Below are positions 24,576 to 35,053 of a DNA stretch of 64,000 nucleotides, one piece after another. Origin of the DNA: Gracilimonas tropica DSM 19535 (GTDB lineage Bacteria > Bacteroidota > Rhodothermia > Balneolales > Balneolaceae); assembly GCF_000375425.1 (NCBI RefSeq), contig NZ_AQXG01000002.1, forward strand, positions 1-64,000. The letters are read 5' to 3'. The translations under genes were made by a program, and so were the position numbers. The notes below the pieces were generated by a model. That model worked only from the letters and a program-made list of their open reading frames with translations. It did no database searches and had not been told where the DNA came from. Within the stretch, counting starts at the first letter, position 1. Each line of letters begins with the position of its first letter.

Positions 24576-26186
24576 TTAGTTTTTGGCGTTAATTTGATGA
24601 ATAATGGATTCAGCCGCTTCTATGAGCTTATCCCCAAATGCATCATCCAGAACACCTGAACCTGCCAGGGCTTCCATTTCATCTTCAAACTTGATACCAA
24701 CATGCTCGAGGTACTGATTCTCAAATTCCGAAATGTCCTGGGTTTCAAGGTTATTAAGCAGACCTTCATCATTCACTTTCAAAAGTGCGATCTGCTGTTC
24801 AACCGGCAGAGGTTGATATACATCCTGCTTCAACAATTCTACCGTACGCTCTCCTTTTCGGAGCTGAGCCTGAGTAGAAGCATCCAGATCTGAACCGAAT
24901 TTTGCAAAAGCTTCGAGTTCACGATACTGAGCCAAGTCAAGTTTCAAAGTACCGGAAAGTTTCTTCATAGACTTTACCTGAGCAGAACCACCCACACGAG
25001 ATACAGAAGTACCAACGTCAATAGCAGGACGAACACCCTGATTAAATAAATCTGTTTCGAGGAAGATCTGTCCATCCGTAATAGAAATTACGTTGGTAGG
25101 AATATAGGCAGATACATCACCGGCCTGTGTTTCGATCACAGGAAGTGCCGTCAATGAGCCACCTCCCTTAACCATCGGCTTCAATTCGTCAGGAACGTTG
25201 TTCATAGCCTGGGCTACTTTGTCATCATCAATAATTTTTGCGGCGCGTTCCAGAAGACGGCTATGCAGGTAGAATACATCACCGGGATAGGCTTCACGGC
25301 CTGGAGGACGTTTCAGCAACAGAGAAAGTTCACGATAAGCGACTGCCTGTTTTGAAAGGTCATCATAGATCACAAGAGCGTGACGACCGGTATCACGGAA
25401 ATATTCACCGATGGTAGCACCGGCAAATGGAGCAACATAACGCATTGGAGCAGAAGCACTGGCAGGAGCTGATACGATGGTCGTATATTCCATAGCACCA
25501 TTGTCTTCAAGTACTTTACGGATGTTAGCTACCGTAGAGCCTTTCTGACCTACAGCTACATAAATACAATGAACCGGCTTCTCAGTATTTTGCGTTGCTT
25601 TTTGATTGATAATAGTATCAATCGCAACAGATGTTTTACCGGTTTGGCGGTCACCAATGATAAGCTCACGCTGGCCACGACCAATTGGGATCAAAGAGTC
25701 GATCGCCTTAAGTCCGGTTTGAAGAGGTTCTGCAACCGGCTCACGGTAAATAACGCCGGGAGCTTTACGCTCAAGTGGCAGACGGATGGTATCTCCGGTA
25801 ATGGCTCCTTTACCATCTATAGGATTACCGAGCGGATCAATTACCCGGCCTAATACACCCTCACCTACATTAATAGATGCGATGTCATTGGTTCTTTTAA
25901 CGGTATGACCTTCTTCAACGGCATTAGAAGCTCCGAAAAGTACGATCCCTACGTTATCTTCCTCGAGGTTAAGTACCATTCCGGTAACTGAATTACCGTC
26001 GTCGTCTTTTGAATCAGGCAGTTCAACCAGTTCACCTGCTTGAACTTTTGAAAGCCCGTAAACACGAGCAATACCATCACCTACTTCAAGAACGGTTCCT
26101 ACATCATAGGTATCAGCTTCATTGTCGAAGCCGGATAATTGTTTGCGTAATATGGCTGAAACTTCGTCTGGTCTGACTTGACTCAT
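24576..26186 (-). CDS. atpA: ATP synthase F1 subunit alpha
   Basis: A 536-residue alpha subunit. The Walker A loop [11 protein letters not shown] lies near residue 176, with the conserved [18 protein letters not shown] near 380. The C-terminus is slightly extended (ending in [14 protein letters not shown]) relative to E. coli, as is usual in this group. Part of atpB-E-F-H-A-G. Confidence 0.97.
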   Translation of the reverse strand: MSQVRPDEVSAILRKQLSGFDNEADTYDVGTVLEVGDGIARVYGLSKVQAGELVELPDSKDDDGNSVTGMVLNLEEDNVGIVLFGASNAVEEGHTVKRTNDIASINVGEGVLGRVIDPLGNPIDGKGAITGDTIRLPLERKAPGVIYREPVAEPLQTGLKAIDSLIPIGRGQRELIIGDRQTGKTSVAIDTIINQKATQNTEKPVHCIYVAVGQKGSTVANIRKVLEDNGAMEYTTIVSAPASASAPMRYVAPFAGATIGEYFRDTGRHALVIYDDLSKQAVAYRELSLLLKRPPGREAYPGDVFYLHSRLLERAAKIIDDDKVAQAMNNVPDELKPMVKGGGSLTALPVIETQAGDVSAYIPTNVISITDGQIFLETDLFNQGVRPAIDVGTSVSRVGGSAQVKSMKKLSGTLKLDLAQYRELEAFAKFGSDLDASTQAQLRKGERTVELLKQDVYQPLPVEQQIALLKVNDEGLLNNLETQDISEFENQYLEHVGIKFEDEMEALAGSGVLDDAFGDKLIEAAESIIHQINAKN

Positions 26187-26218
26187 TGTGTGTATATGAT
26201 TAAAAAAATGTTGTGATT

Positions 26219-26767
26219 TTATTCCGTAGCAGAGCTCAGGAATTCATCTTCAAGCTGTTCCAATTTATGCTTAATGGTACCGTCTATTACCGTGTCGTTG
26301 ATCTTAACGGCCATACCGCCTTTAAGATCTTCCTGCACTTTAGCAGAGAGATTCACTTTTTTATTGGTGAATTTCTCAAGGCTGGCTTTCACCTTTTCCA
26401 ATTCCTTGTCGCTCATTTCTCTGGCAACAAATATTTCTGCTGAAATGATACCTGCATACTCGTTGTATTTTTCAACAAAGGCATACATGATCTCATCCAA
26501 CAAATTTTGGCGATTTTTTCTTGCAATAAGTGAAATGTATTTGTGAACCATTTCACTAAGCTGACCACCGAAAATAGCATCCAATGCAGATACTTTTTTA
26601 TCAGGTTTGATGATCGGGCTTTTAAGGAACAAAACAAGGTCTTTAGAACCTTCCAGTGTATTCTTGATTAAGAGAACATCCTGAAGCGTTCGCTCAACAG
26701 CGTCCTGTTCTTTAGCAAGTTCCAAAAGTGCAGTGGCGTAACGGCGCGCCGCTTTAGATACCAGCAT
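26219..26767 (-). CDS. atpH: ATP synthase F1 subunit delta
   Basis: A 182-residue delta (OSCP-type) subunit linking F1 to the peripheral stalk. The N-terminal helical bundle begins [17 protein letters not shown], and the C-terminal [22 protein letters not shown] is the typical ending. Normal length for the family. It starts 9 bases after atpF. Confidence 0.95.
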   Translation of the reverse strand: MLVSKAARRYATALLELAKEQDAVERTLQDVLLIKNTLEGSKDLVLFLKSPIIKPDKKVSALDAIFGGQLSEMVHKYISLIARKNRQNLLDEIMYAFVEKYNEYAGIISAEIFVAREMSDKELEKVKASLEKFTNKKVNLSAKVQEDLKGGMAVKINDTVIDGTIKHKLEQLEDEFLSSATE

Positions 26768-26776
26768 GAATATCGG

Positions 26777-27292
26777 TTAGTTTTTAGACAGGTCGGATAA
26801 GAAATTATCCACCAGCTTTTGGTTTTTAGCATTATCAAGCTCAGCATCGATGATCTTGGAAGCAGAATCAATGGCCAGTTTAGCCACTTCTTTTCTAAGA
26901 TCAACCAAAGCTTGTTTCTTTTCTTGCTCTATAGAGGCTCGGGCTTGTTCAATCAACTTATCGGCCTCTTCTTTAGCTTTGCTGATACGTTCTGTACGAA
27001 TCAACTCAGCTTCTTCAACGGCTTCTTTTCGGATCTGCTGAGCTTTCACTTCAGCTTCACGGAGCGCTTTCTCATTATCCTTGGAGATCTTTTCTGCTTT
27101 GGCAATAGCCTCTTCAGCTGCCTCCAGAGATTCTTTGATGTTTTGCTCACGATCCTTAAGCGCCGTCATAATTGGAGGTACGGCATACTTCGTCATCACC
27201 CATAGAAATACGATCAAGGATAAAAGAATCCAAATCGCAAATCCGGTATTGAAAGACAGTAAACCTCCTCCACCTGCTAATAGGAAAGTCAT
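26777..27292 (-). CDS. atpF: ATP synthase Fo subunit b
   Basis: A 171-residue b subunit with one membrane helix (about residues 13-31) followed by a long, highly charged coiled coil (residues 45-165), the peripheral stalk. Order and spacing in the operon are canonical. Confidence 0.95.
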   Translation of the reverse strand: MTFLLAGGGGLLSFNTGFAIWILLSLIVFLWVMTKYAVPPIMTALKDREQNIKESLEAAEEAIAKAEKISKDNEKALREAEVKAQQIRKEAVEEAELIRTERISKAKEEADKLIEQARASIEQEKKQALVDLRKEVAKLAIDSASKIIDAELDNAKNQKLVDNFLSDLSKN

Positions 27293-27311
27293 GATAGAAT
27301 CCTACCTTTGT

Positions 27312-27554
<243 letters not shown>

Positions 27555-27589
27555 TTATTGATGTTTGGTTTTATTAAGTACGCTGAAAA

Positions 27590-28657
27590 TTATTCAGCAA
27601 TATGTTCTGTATAATATTCTTCTTCTGCATGGTCGTGATCTTCAGCAGCCATCCCAATGAATACTGCGGAAAGCAAGGTAAAGATGTACGCTTGTAATAG
27701 CGCCACAAATACTTTCAGGGCGTAAAGCACGACAGTAAGTGAAACTGAGAAAATTCCAACACCGTAACCGGCTACCGATCCAAAGAGATCTGCAAAAATA
27801 AAGACCAACCCAAGTATGGCAATGATCATGATCTTACCGGAAAGCATGTTGGCAAACAAACGAATTGCCAGTGCAAATGGCTTGGTAAACAAGCCAAGAA
27901 TTTCAACCGGGGTCAAAATAGCTCTTACCCATGTTGGTACCCCTGGAAACCAAAATACGTGAGCCCAATAATCTTTAGTTCCACTGAATTGTGTTATCAC
28001 AAAGGTTACCGCTGCAAGAGTTGCCGTCACAGTCAAATCTGCTGTGGCTGTTGCGCCCCAGGGCAACAACCCAAATAAATTCATAAATGATATGCCCATG
28101 AACATTGTAAACAAGAAAGGCACATACTTGTCAGCTTTGTGATGATCAATATTTTCGCGGGCTACATCATCGCGAATAAACAAAAACAATACCTCAAAAA
28201 TGTTTTGAAAAGTACCTTTAGGCTCCACATCTCGCCCAACCCCTTTATTATACCGCTTGGCTGCCGCTACCGTTAACAAAACAGCCAGCCCCATCCCAAA
28301 CCAGTAATACAAAAGGTGTGAAGTGATAGAAAAATCAATTTTTATAGATCCTCCACCTGCAGGAACGATAGCACCTTCTTCGCTTTCTATGAATTCATCC
28401 GAAGCAAGAGCTTTCTTTGTTGAAGAGAAAAAACTTACAGAAGACTCCCCATTGGCATTCTCCCAGTAAAAAATTCGAGGCAAATAAATCTTTCCAAGCG
28501 GAGTCTTGAAATAATCGTGATCAGCAACGGTACCCATAACGTCAATAACCGGTTCTTCACCGGCTTCAGATGCGTCTGATGCAGAGGCAAAAATATTTGA
28601 AGTGCTGATCGATAAAAAGAAAAAAGTCAGTAAAACTCGACGCAGGGCTTGAACCAT
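27590..28657 (-). CDS. atpB: ATP synthase Fo subunit a
   Basis: A 355-residue a subunit with an N-terminal signal-like segment and an extracytoplasmic extension of about 100 residues before the first helix, as in other Bacteroidota-type a subunits. The essential Arg of the proton path is in FALAIRLFANMLSGK. The C-terminus is acidic and His-rich (EDHDHAEEEYY). Confidence 0.95.
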   Translation of the reverse strand: MVQALRRVLLTFFFLSISTSNIFASASDASEAGEEPVIDVMGTVADHDYFKTPLGKIYLPRIFYWENANGESSVSFFSSTKKALASDEFIESEEGAIVPAGGGSIKIDFSITSHLLYYWFGMGLAVLLTVAAAKRYNKGVGRDVEPKGTFQNIFEVLFLFIRDDVARENIDHHKADKYVPFLFTMFMGISFMNLFGLLPWGATATADLTVTATLAAVTFVITQFSGTKDYWAHVFWFPGVPTWVRAILTPVEILGLFTKPFALAIRLFANMLSGKIMIIAILGLVFIFADLFGSVAGYGVGIFSVSLTVVLYALKVFVALLQAYIFTLLSAVFIGMAAEDHDHAEEEYYTEHIAE

Positions 28658-28658
28658 T

Positions 28659-29045
28659 TTAGCTGCTACTCTTTTGAAGAATTTTGTTAATAAAAATCAT
28701 TTCCGTTACAGATTGGCAAAGATAGGAAATTATAAAACTAACTGTAAAATAGATTTCATCAATTTTTGTTGTTCCGAGCAAAATTCCGAAGAGCAAAAGG
28801 ATGAGCAGAAAACGGACCGCGATCGAAAAGATGTAAACCTTTATAAACAGGCTGTTTTCAGCTTCCCTAAACGCATCAAAGATCCAGGCACTGCTACAAA
28901 CAAAAATGCTGCTTAACAGTACTCCGGACAAAACGGCTACCCCCTGGGCTTCTCCAATCCAGAAAAAAGGGACCGAGGTCAGTATTAACAGCGCTGAAAA
29001 TGAGAGTGATTTTTTCAGAACCCCCTCTTCTATATTAATCATCAT
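28659..29045 (-). CDS. AtpI-like small membrane protein of the atp operon
   Basis: A 128-residue protein with four predicted membrane helices (about 12-30, 33-52, 67-90 and 98-118). Position between atpZ and atpB and the four-helix layout match ATP synthase subunit I/AtpR-type assembly factors, although the sequence is too diverged for me to name it firmly. It overlaps atpZ by 11 bases and ends one base before atpB, so translation is probably coupled. Confidence 0.7.
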   Translation of the reverse strand: MMINIEEGVLKKSLSFSALLILTSVPFFWIGEAQGVAVLSGVLLSSIFVCSSAWIFDAFREAENSLFIKVYIFSIAVRFLLILLLFGILLGTTKIDEIYFTVSFIISYLCQSVTEMIFINKILQKSSS

Positions 29046-29256
29046 CTGAAGTATCCAGTTTTTTGGAGATCCGGTAGATCATGAATCCAAAACCAATCAT
29101 TGCTCCCAACACTCCAAGCAAAATCAACCATGGGGATGTACCAAAGATCTTATCCAAATAATACCCCGACAGTATTGGGATCAGTAAAGAGGCTGCTATC
29201 TCTGCCCCTAACCCCAGATACTGCATATATTTTGGCGGAAGGAAGTTTTTGGGCAA
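29035..29256 (-). CDS. atpZ: AtpZ/AtpI-family protein
   Basis: A 73-residue two-helix protein with AEIAASLLIPILSGYYLDKIFGTSPWLILLGVLGAMIGFG-type layout: helix, Gly-Tyr-Tyr-Leu-Asp-Lys turn, helix. This is the AtpZ family that is found at the head of F-type ATP synthase operons and assists Fo assembly or Mg/Ca uptake. It starts 4 bases after the bactofilin gene stop. Confidence 0.85.
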   Translation of the reverse strand: MPKNFLPPKYMQYLGLGAEIAASLLIPILSGYYLDKIFGTSPWLILLGVLGAMIGFGFMIYRISKKLDTSDDD

Positions 29257-29260
29257 TGAT

Positions 29261-29704
29261 CTATGACGGAGATTTTACTTTAGTATCGTTGGCGTAATCG
29301 GCATCACTGTTTTGCGAGAGTTGTTTGGAGTCAGTACCCATTCGGCATGAGCCATTGATTTGTGCCCCTTCTTCCACGATCAGCGTTTTGGTGTAGATAT
29401 TACCATCAATGATGGCACTTTCCCTGAGTGTGAGTTTGTTGGAGACTTTTACTTCTCCTTCTACCCTTCCGGCAATATCTGCATCTGATGAAGTGATGTT
29501 TCCAATAATACGCCCATTTCCGGTAACAATAAGCTTCCCTTTTGAAACAGCCTCTCCTTCAACGGTACCACCTACCCGAATATCGGACTGTGAATTCAGA
29601 TCTCCTTTTAGTTTGGTGCCTTCACTTAAAATGTTCACCGTTGGAGACTGGCTCGAGCTGCCGGATGAAGAATTGTTATTTGTCGACTTCTTTGAATTTA
29701 ACAT
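29261..29704 (-). CDS. Bactofilin (polymer-forming cytoskeletal protein)
   Basis: A 147-residue bactofilin. A Ser/Asn-rich N-terminal tail (residues 1-25) precedes the right-handed beta-helix of short repeats (for example SDIRVGGTVEGEAVSKGKLIV and SDADIAGRVEGEVKVSNKL), which polymerises into filaments. The adjacent upstream M23 peptidase is a typical partner: such pairs shape cells by placing a peptidoglycan hydrolase. The C-terminal tail is short and disordered. Confidence 0.92.
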   Translation of the reverse strand: MLNSKKSTNNNSSSGSSSQSPTVNILSEGTKLKGDLNSQSDIRVGGTVEGEAVSKGKLIVTGNGRIIGNITSSDADIAGRVEGEVKVSNKLTLRESAIIDGNIYTKTLIVEEGAQINGSCRMGTDSKQLSQNSDADYANDTKVKSPS

Positions 29705-29711
29705 AACTGAT

Positions 29712-30569
29712 TTATTTGATTAAATAGATTTCAGGATTTTGAGGCACCCCATTCTTCCATAATTCAAAATGAAGATGTGGGCCGGTGCTGAGTACTCCGG
29801 CATTATCAACTTCACCAAGAATATCACCTTTTAGTACGAGATCACCTTCCTTCTTATTTAATGTAGACAGATGCTTGTACGTGGTTACAATACCGTCGTT
29901 GTGCTGCACGGATATTACATATCCATTATTAATTGTCCAACTGCTATTGAAAACTGATCCATCTGCAATATTTACAACCGGTTCATTACTTTTTGTAGCT
30001 ATATCAATTCCATAATGCTCATCATCGGGAAGGTAACCTCGGGTTTGAGAACCTTTCACAGGATATTTGGCCGGAAAATCAGGCACAGATTTAGCTACAT
30101 TCGAAAAAAGCACTTCATTTTGGCTGAGCCTCTCAAATGTACCGGGTTGACCGTAACTGATAAAATCCGGGTTTTGAAAAGCGTTGCTTTGGTTCAGGAA
30201 ATCATCAAATCGCTGATCCAGGGCTAAGGTAGTATCAATGCTCAATCGCATGATGTTCTTCATTTCACGAAGTTGGGCATCACGCTGCTGCAACGAATCT
30301 TCCAGGGCGATGGCTTTATCTGTGATCTCCAGGATCTGTGCCCTGATCTCGGCATCATCGGTACTGTATAACAATCCACCCAGGGGCGTAAGCATAAAAA
30401 TGAGGGCAACGATCACAGCAAAAAAACCGGAAATTCCGAGAATTGCAGCAAATAACCCACGCGGATAGACCTTATAGGAATTATCTTCATCGGGTTTGGA
30501 ATCGTCCAGCAGTATAACGGTGATCTTTTTTTCCCGCTGCTCAAATAATTTTTTCAGAAGTTCAATCAT
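29712..30569 (-). CDS. Membrane-anchored M23 family peptidoglycan endopeptidase
   Basis: A 285-residue protein with one membrane helix (about residues 36-60), a coiled-coil stretch (residues 80-115) and a C-terminal M23/LytM domain. The zinc ligands are visible in HYGIDIA (His and Asp) and GPHLHFELW, so the domain looks catalytically complete. It lies 7 bases upstream of the bactofilin gene in one operon, suggesting that the filament positions this hydrolase. Confidence 0.92.
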   Translation of the reverse strand: MIELLKKLFEQREKKITVILLDDSKPDEDNSYKVYPRGLFAAILGISGFFAVIVALIFMLTPLGGLLYSTDDAEIRAQILEITDKAIALEDSLQQRDAQLREMKNIMRLSIDTTLALDQRFDDFLNQSNAFQNPDFISYGQPGTFERLSQNEVLFSNVAKSVPDFPAKYPVKGSQTRGYLPDDEHYGIDIATKSNEPVVNIADGSVFNSSWTINNGYVISVQHNDGIVTTYKHLSTLNKKEGDLVLKGDILGEVDNAGVLSTGPHLHFELWKNGVPQNPEIYLIK

Positions 30570-30598
30570 CGTACATCAAGTTAATCAAAGCAATGATA

Positions 30599-31891
30599 TT
30601 ATTGGGATGAAATTTTGTCAAAAATTTGAGCCAGTTTTTGGGTAAGCTGTTTTCGGTTGAATGATCCTGTAAATTCTGAGTTTCCGGCCGGCAGGGTTTG
30701 CTTATTCCAACTACTAAAGATCTTTACTAATGTTTCTGCAGTATCTTCAATGGAGTCCACTTTTGCAATAAAACCGGCGGTGTATTGTCTCAATAATTCT
30801 GCTTCTTTTCCATCTTGTACCAATCCCAATACCGGCTTTTGAGCTCCAAAATATTCAAATAGCTTCCCGCTTTTCACTTGTTTATGAGAGCTGTCAAAGT
30901 TGGAGATCATCCAAAGTACATCGGCCTGTTTTAGATTCGCTACGGCCTGGCTGTGTGTTTGATATCCGTAATCCGATACTATATCTTCAAAATTCAGCTT
31001 CCTTATCAGTTCCTTGATCCGATGATCCAAACCACCCTGAAAATGGAGATGTATTTTTTCTTTTGATACTCCTTTTTCTACTATTGCCTTACGTAATGCC
31101 TTCAAAAAAACGTCGGGCTGATTTTGCTCATAAAACAAACCACTGTACAAGAAATTGAGCTTGCCTTTTTTATAATCTAAGGTCGGCTGCCCCGGTTTCT
31201 CAAAATCTTCGGGATCATAGCCATGGGGTATTACCTGCAGGGTATCCTCAGAAAGCTCATACTCGTCCTTCATTTGCTGAAGCATGAAATCATCAAGCCC
31301 AATAATTGAGTCTGCCTCTGCTACACATTCTTGTTCCAACTTGAGCATTTTCTTTTTCTGCCAGTCAAACATACCATCCATAAAGTGGTTGTTCAGCCAG
31401 GCGTCCCTGTAATCCAGAACTAAAGGGACTCCCGAGCTTTTACTCAATTCCTTACCAACTATATGATTACTGAACGGAGGCGCTGTACTAAAAATAGCCT
31501 TAATATTTCGGGAGCTAAGGATCTCGTTTCCTTTTTCTATGGCCGGGGCGATCCATCCTTTTTTATTATCAGGGTAGAGAAATAGCCGTAATATTCTGCG
31601 GGCAATTTTAGCGAAAAGATCGGGTACCTGCCATCGGTTTTGTGAAGCGGATGAACTCTTTGTCCCCACATGAAATAAAGTATCCGGGTTTATCCTGATC
31701 ACTTCTACAGAAAGCGATGCTAATTCTTCGGCTAAGCTTTCATCAAAGTAAGGATACCTTCCCGGCTCGGGACAAAGCACGATCGGATTCCACCCAAATT
31801 CACGCAAATACTTCACGAATTTCAGCGGACGCTGAACGCCACTTCCTCCCATAGGCGGAAAATAATAGACAATAAAAAGAACGTTTTTCAT
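30599..31891 (-). CDS. Glycosyltransferase family 4-like protein
   Basis: A 430-residue GT-B glycosyltransferase. The N-terminus has VLFIVYYFPPMGGSGVQRPLKF, typical of a GT4 subgroup; the C-terminal donor region has SGKLFEYFGAQKPVLGLV. The open frame runs back to 31996 into guaB, but only the ATG at 31889-31891 gives the family N-terminus, 17 bases after guaB. The acceptor is unknown. Confidence 0.86.
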   Translation of the reverse strand: MKNVLFIVYYFPPMGGSGVQRPLKFVKYLREFGWNPIVLCPEPGRYPYFDESLAEELASLSVEVIRINPDTLFHVGTKSSSASQNRWQVPDLFAKIARRILRLFLYPDNKKGWIAPAIEKGNEILSSRNIKAIFSTAPPFSNHIVGKELSKSSGVPLVLDYRDAWLNNHFMDGMFDWQKKKMLKLEQECVAEADSIIGLDDFMLQQMKDEYELSEDTLQVIPHGYDPEDFEKPGQPTLDYKKGKLNFLYSGLFYEQNQPDVFLKALRKAIVEKGVSKEKIHLHFQGGLDHRIKELIRKLNFEDIVSDYGYQTHSQAVANLKQADVLWMISNFDSSHKQVKSGKLFEYFGAQKPVLGLVQDGKEAELLRQYTAGFIAKVDSIEDTAETLVKIFSSWNKQTLPAGNSEFTGSFNRKQLTQKLAQIFDKISSQ

Positions 31892-31907
31892 GGTCGGGTT
31901 GAGCCGA

Positions 31908-33398
31908 TCAGGAAACCGAGTAGTTCGGTGCTTCCTTCGTGATTTGTACCGAGTGCGGATGACTTTCCTTGTAAGCAGCCGCTGAAATCTGAACAAATTC
32001 TGCTTTTTTCATCTCTTCAATGTTAGACGCTCCGGCATATCCCATGGCCGCTCTTAATCCACCTGCCATCTGATGAACCACTTCACTCAGATATCCTTTA
32101 TAGGGGACCCGCCCTTCAATGCCTTCCGGAACCAATTTTTTGATATCATCTTCAACATCCTGGAAATAACGGTCTTTGGAGCCTTTATCCATGGCGCCAA
32201 TACTTCCCATTCCGCGGTACGACTTATACTTCCGGGATTCATAAATGATGGTTTCGCCGGGACTTTCATCCACACCTGCAAACATAGACCCCATCATTAC
32301 GGCATCAGCGCCTCCGGCAATGGCTTTTGGAATATCTCCTGTTTGCTTGATACCCCCGTCTGCGATCAAGCCAATACCTCGCTCATTCGCAAATTCGGCC
32401 ACTTCCATGACGGCACTCAGTTGAGGAACTCCAACCCCGGTCACCACGCGGGTGGTACATATCGATCCCGGGCCAACGCCAACTTTTACCACATCTGCTC
32501 CGGCATCAGCCAGTGCTTCTGCTGCCGATTTAGTAGCTATGTTCCCTCCAATGATATTCAGATCAGGATAAGCCTCTTTGATCTTTTTGATGGTATCGAG
32601 TACCCCTTGAGAATGTCCGTGGGCCGTATCTACAGTGATGGCATCTACGCCGGTAGCAACCAATGCATCTACACGATCCATGGTATCGGCAGTCACTCCC
32701 ACAGCGGCACCTACCCGCAATCTCCCCATTTCATCTTTACAGGCATTCGGGAAGTTCATCTTCTTTTCGATGTCCTTAAAAGTAATTAACCCAACCAACT
32801 TGTTGTTCCCATCAACAATAGGAAGTTTTTCAACTTTATAGTGCTGAAGGATCTTCTCAGCCTGCTGCAGATTGGTTCCTTCTTTTGCAGTGATCAGGTT
32901 TTCATGCGTCATGATATCCCCAAGCTTTTTATTCAGCTCAGACTCAAACCGCAGATCCCGGTTGGTGACGATCCCCACAAGAATTCCCTTTTCATCCACA
33001 ATGGGAATCCCACCGATCTTTTGCTTTTTCATGAGAGCTCGAGCCTCTCGGACAGTAGCATTTTCTTTAAGCGTAACCGGATCAACGATCATGCCGCTTT
33101 CACTTCTTTTCACCAGACGAACGTGTTCTGCCTGATCTTCAATACTCATATTTTTATGAAGCATGGCTATACCTCCTTCTCGGGCAAGTGCTATAGCCAA
33201 CCGGTATTCCGACACAGTATCCATAGCGGCACTGATGATAGGAACATTCAGTTTGAGTGTAGGAGTCAGGTTCACGGTAGTATCCACATCGCGAGGAAGT
33301 ACCTGGGAATAATTTGGCACCAAAAGCACATCATCATAAGTAAGTCCTTGGCGTGTAATGCGTTCGAAGGGAGAAGAATTGTTCATTTTATGCATCAA
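31908..33398 (-). CDS. guaB: IMP dehydrogenase
   Basis: A 496-residue IMP dehydrogenase, catalysing IMP to XMP in GTP synthesis. It has the TIM barrel interrupted by two CBS domains (about residues 105-225), the catalytic Cys in [13 protein letters not shown] (about 312) and the mobile flap. A -7 box TATCTTTG lies 26 bases upstream. The ATG four codons downstream is an alternative start. It may head the transcript that continues through the glycosyltransferase, M23 peptidase, bactofilin and atp genes. Confidence 0.96.
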   Translation of the reverse strand: MMHKMNNSSPFERITRQGLTYDDVLLVPNYSQVLPRDVDTTVNLTPTLKLNVPIISAAMDTVSEYRLAIALAREGGIAMLHKNMSIEDQAEHVRLVKRSESGMIVDPVTLKENATVREARALMKKQKIGGIPIVDEKGILVGIVTNRDLRFESELNKKLGDIMTHENLITAKEGTNLQQAEKILQHYKVEKLPIVDGNNKLVGLITFKDIEKKMNFPNACKDEMGRLRVGAAVGVTADTMDRVDALVATGVDAITVDTAHGHSQGVLDTIKKIKEAYPDLNIIGGNIATKSAAEALADAGADVVKVGVGPGSICTTRVVTGVGVPQLSAVMEVAEFANERGIGLIADGGIKQTGDIPKAIAGGADAVMMGSMFAGVDESPGETIIYESRKYKSYRGMGSIGAMDKGSKDRYFQDVEDDIKKLVPEGIEGRVPYKGYLSEVVHQMAGGLRAAMGYAGASNIEEMKKAEFVQISAAAYKESHPHSVQITKEAPNYSVS

Positions 33399-33423
33399 TG
33401 AAAAAGTTTGGCTTGCAGTTTTT

Positions 33424-33431
33424 CAAAGATA
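33424..33431 (-). promoter_or_regulatory. Probable -7 box for guaB
   Basis: TATCTTTG on the minus strand fits TAnnTTTG and is 26 bases before the guaB start. No good -33 TTTG is visible. Confidence 0.45.
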
Positions 33432-33506
33432 AGGATATCTCTATGGAAGTTCTGCATCGAATAGTAATTTTCATGCGGATTAAAAACCTACTCTAAATAT
33501 TGTTTT

Positions 33507-34280
33507 ATGCCTCCTTCTAAAACGTATGATCAAAAACAAATCAACCGGATCTTAGCTAAAGCTGCTGAAATTCAGGCAGACGAGAATCTGAATGATGAGC
33601 AAGTGGGTTTAACCCGCGAAGAACTTCTATCTGTAGCCAAAGAAGTAGGCATCAGTGAAGAGGCATTAAGCAAGGCACTTGATTCCGTTGATGAGCCCGA
33701 TTTGAACGAACAAAATTATAGTCTTTTAAAAGGCTCATCCAGGATTCAGCATGTATCTACCCTAAATAACGAGTTCACGGAAGAACAATGGGAAGACCTT
33801 ATTTTAGAAATCCGGAAATTCACCGGAGGCATAGGCAAAACACGAAAAACCGGAAAAACCTACGAATGGGAACAGAGGAAAAGTGACTTCGGATACAAAC
33901 ATTTTTCACTTACTCCCAAAAACGGTAAAACAAAAGTACAAATGGTTTCCTCCTGGGGCCCTTTCAAAAAGCTGACCGGCTTTCTTAGTTTTTTCATTGC
34001 CTTTATTGTTACGCTTATTGCCGTAAAAGAAATCAGCAGTAAAGAATTAGGACTTTTAATAGCTCCATTCGTAGGATTAGGAGGCTTTGCCATGAGCCGC
34101 TTCTTCCTGAAGAACTACTTCAACAAACAGAAGAAACAGCTTGCAGACCTGACCGATATCCTTTCCAAAAAAATTCGATCTTTTGGCGGCTCCGACCAAG
34201 GTATTTACATTGAAAGTGAAGACGTGTACCGTTCTTCCGGGCAGAAAACTCATGGCAAAGAAGCTGAAAAAACCTCTTAA
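33507..34280 (+). CDS. Uncharacterised two-helix membrane protein
   Basis: A 257-residue protein. Residues 1-60 form a charged helical region with LTREELLSVAKEVGISEEALSKAL, like a small helix-turn or SHOCT-type segment. A middle domain (about 75-150) is followed by two membrane helices (about 155-172 and 182-200) and a basic tail. No family recognised. It overlaps the converging gene at 34277 by 4 bases. It may be a membrane-associated sensor or adaptor, but nothing proves this. Confidence 0.75.
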   Translation: MPPSKTYDQKQINRILAKAAEIQADENLNDEQVGLTREELLSVAKEVGISEEALSKALDSVDEPDLNEQNYSLLKGSSRIQHVSTLNNEFTEEQWEDLILEIRKFTGGIGKTRKTGKTYEWEQRKSDFGYKHFSLTPKNGKTKVQMVSSWGPFKKLTGFLSFFIAFIVTLIAVKEISSKELGLLIAPFVGLGGFAMSRFFLKNYFNKQKKQLADLTDILSKKIRSFGGSDQGIYIESEDVYRSSGQKTHGKEAEKTS

Positions 34281-34624
34281 AGCGCCTTCACCTTCAATGC
34301 GTTAATAGCAGTATCCAGGCTGCAAATGCCTTCCTGAAAGTTACTCACCCAATAATGGATAGATTCCCGGCGTCGTTTTACAAACGGATCACAAGAAGAA
34401 AACCGTCCCTTCAGTTCTTCTACCATAAATTTTATGTCCTCATGGATCTCGATTTTTAATGTATCCGGAAGGTCGCCCCAGCCCATTAAATTAAAGGCTT
34501 GCTGCATCTCATTGTACTCTTCGATGCTTTCTTGCTGAATACGTTTCAGTACCGGAACAGCAAATAATGCAGAGTTTTTGTTTTGTTTTGGAGTGATTGA
34601 AAGTGCTTGATTCATCATGGTCAT
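34277..34624 (-). CDS. Uncharacterised small soluble protein
   Basis: A 115-residue, mostly helical protein without signal peptide or membrane segment. No motif recognised. It converges on the gene at 33507 and is read away from the toxin-antitoxin pair. The first residues (MTMM) offer several starts. Confidence 0.65.
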   Translation of the reverse strand: MTMMNQALSITPKQNKNSALFAVPVLKRIQQESIEEYNEMQQAFNLMGWGDLPDTLKIEIHEDIKFMVEELKGRFSSCDPFVKRRRESIHYWVSNFQEGICSLDTAINALKVKAL

Positions 34625-34770
34625 TGAGTTTTATTTTTTTGATTTACTCAATGATACGCACACCGAGTGACATCATAGTGTCACCCTATTTTAAGAATTA
34701 AATATTCTAAGGTTTCAACCTTCTTGATTTAAAAATAGCCTTAGAAACCTAATGGGAATACTTGGTCAAA

Positions 34771-34796
34771 TTATGTACATTTATTTATGTACATAA
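34771..34796. promoter_or_regulatory. Inverted-repeat operator of the toxin-antitoxin operon
   Basis: TTATGTACAT, a 6-base AT spacer and ATGTACATAA form a perfect 10-base inverted repeat 14 bases upstream of the antitoxin ATG. Such sites are bound by Phd/YefM-type antitoxins for self-repression. The repeat contains the earlier in-frame ATG (34787), which argues against that start. Confidence 0.7.
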
Positions 34797-34810
34797 TTAA
34801 AAACCAAGCC

Positions 34811-35053
34811 ATGAAAAAAGTACCTGTAAATAAAGTCAGAGAGCAATTAGCCAAATACCTCACTGAGGCTGAGCGTGGTGAGGAAGTCATCATCACCAGG
34901 CACAATAAGCCCATAGCCAAGCTAGTGAATTATCAGGACTCTGAAACAAAGAAGAAATTTCCTGATATGGATGAATTCCGGAAAAAAATTAAAGTAAAAG
35001 GGAAACCTCTTTCTGAAACGGTAATTGAAATGAGAAGAAATGCCCGTTATTAA
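34811..35053 (+). CDS. Phd/YefM-family antitoxin
   Basis: An 80-residue antitoxin. The N-terminal DNA-binding domain reads VPVNKVREQLAKYLTEAERGEEVIITRHNKPIAKLV, the standard Phd/YefM signature, and the C-terminal part (residues 45-80) is charged and probably disordered until it wraps the toxin. The ATG at 34811 is chosen because the upstream one falls inside the operator. It overlaps the toxin gene by one base (TAATG). Confidence 0.88.
   Translation: MKKVPVNKVREQLAKYLTEAERGEEVIITRHNKPIAKLVNYQDSETKKKFPDMDEFRKKIKVKGKPLSETVIEMRRNARY

Noticed and set aside
34787..34810. Earlier ATG of the antitoxin
   Set aside because: It lies inside the inverted-repeat operator and adds eight residues before the conserved domain.
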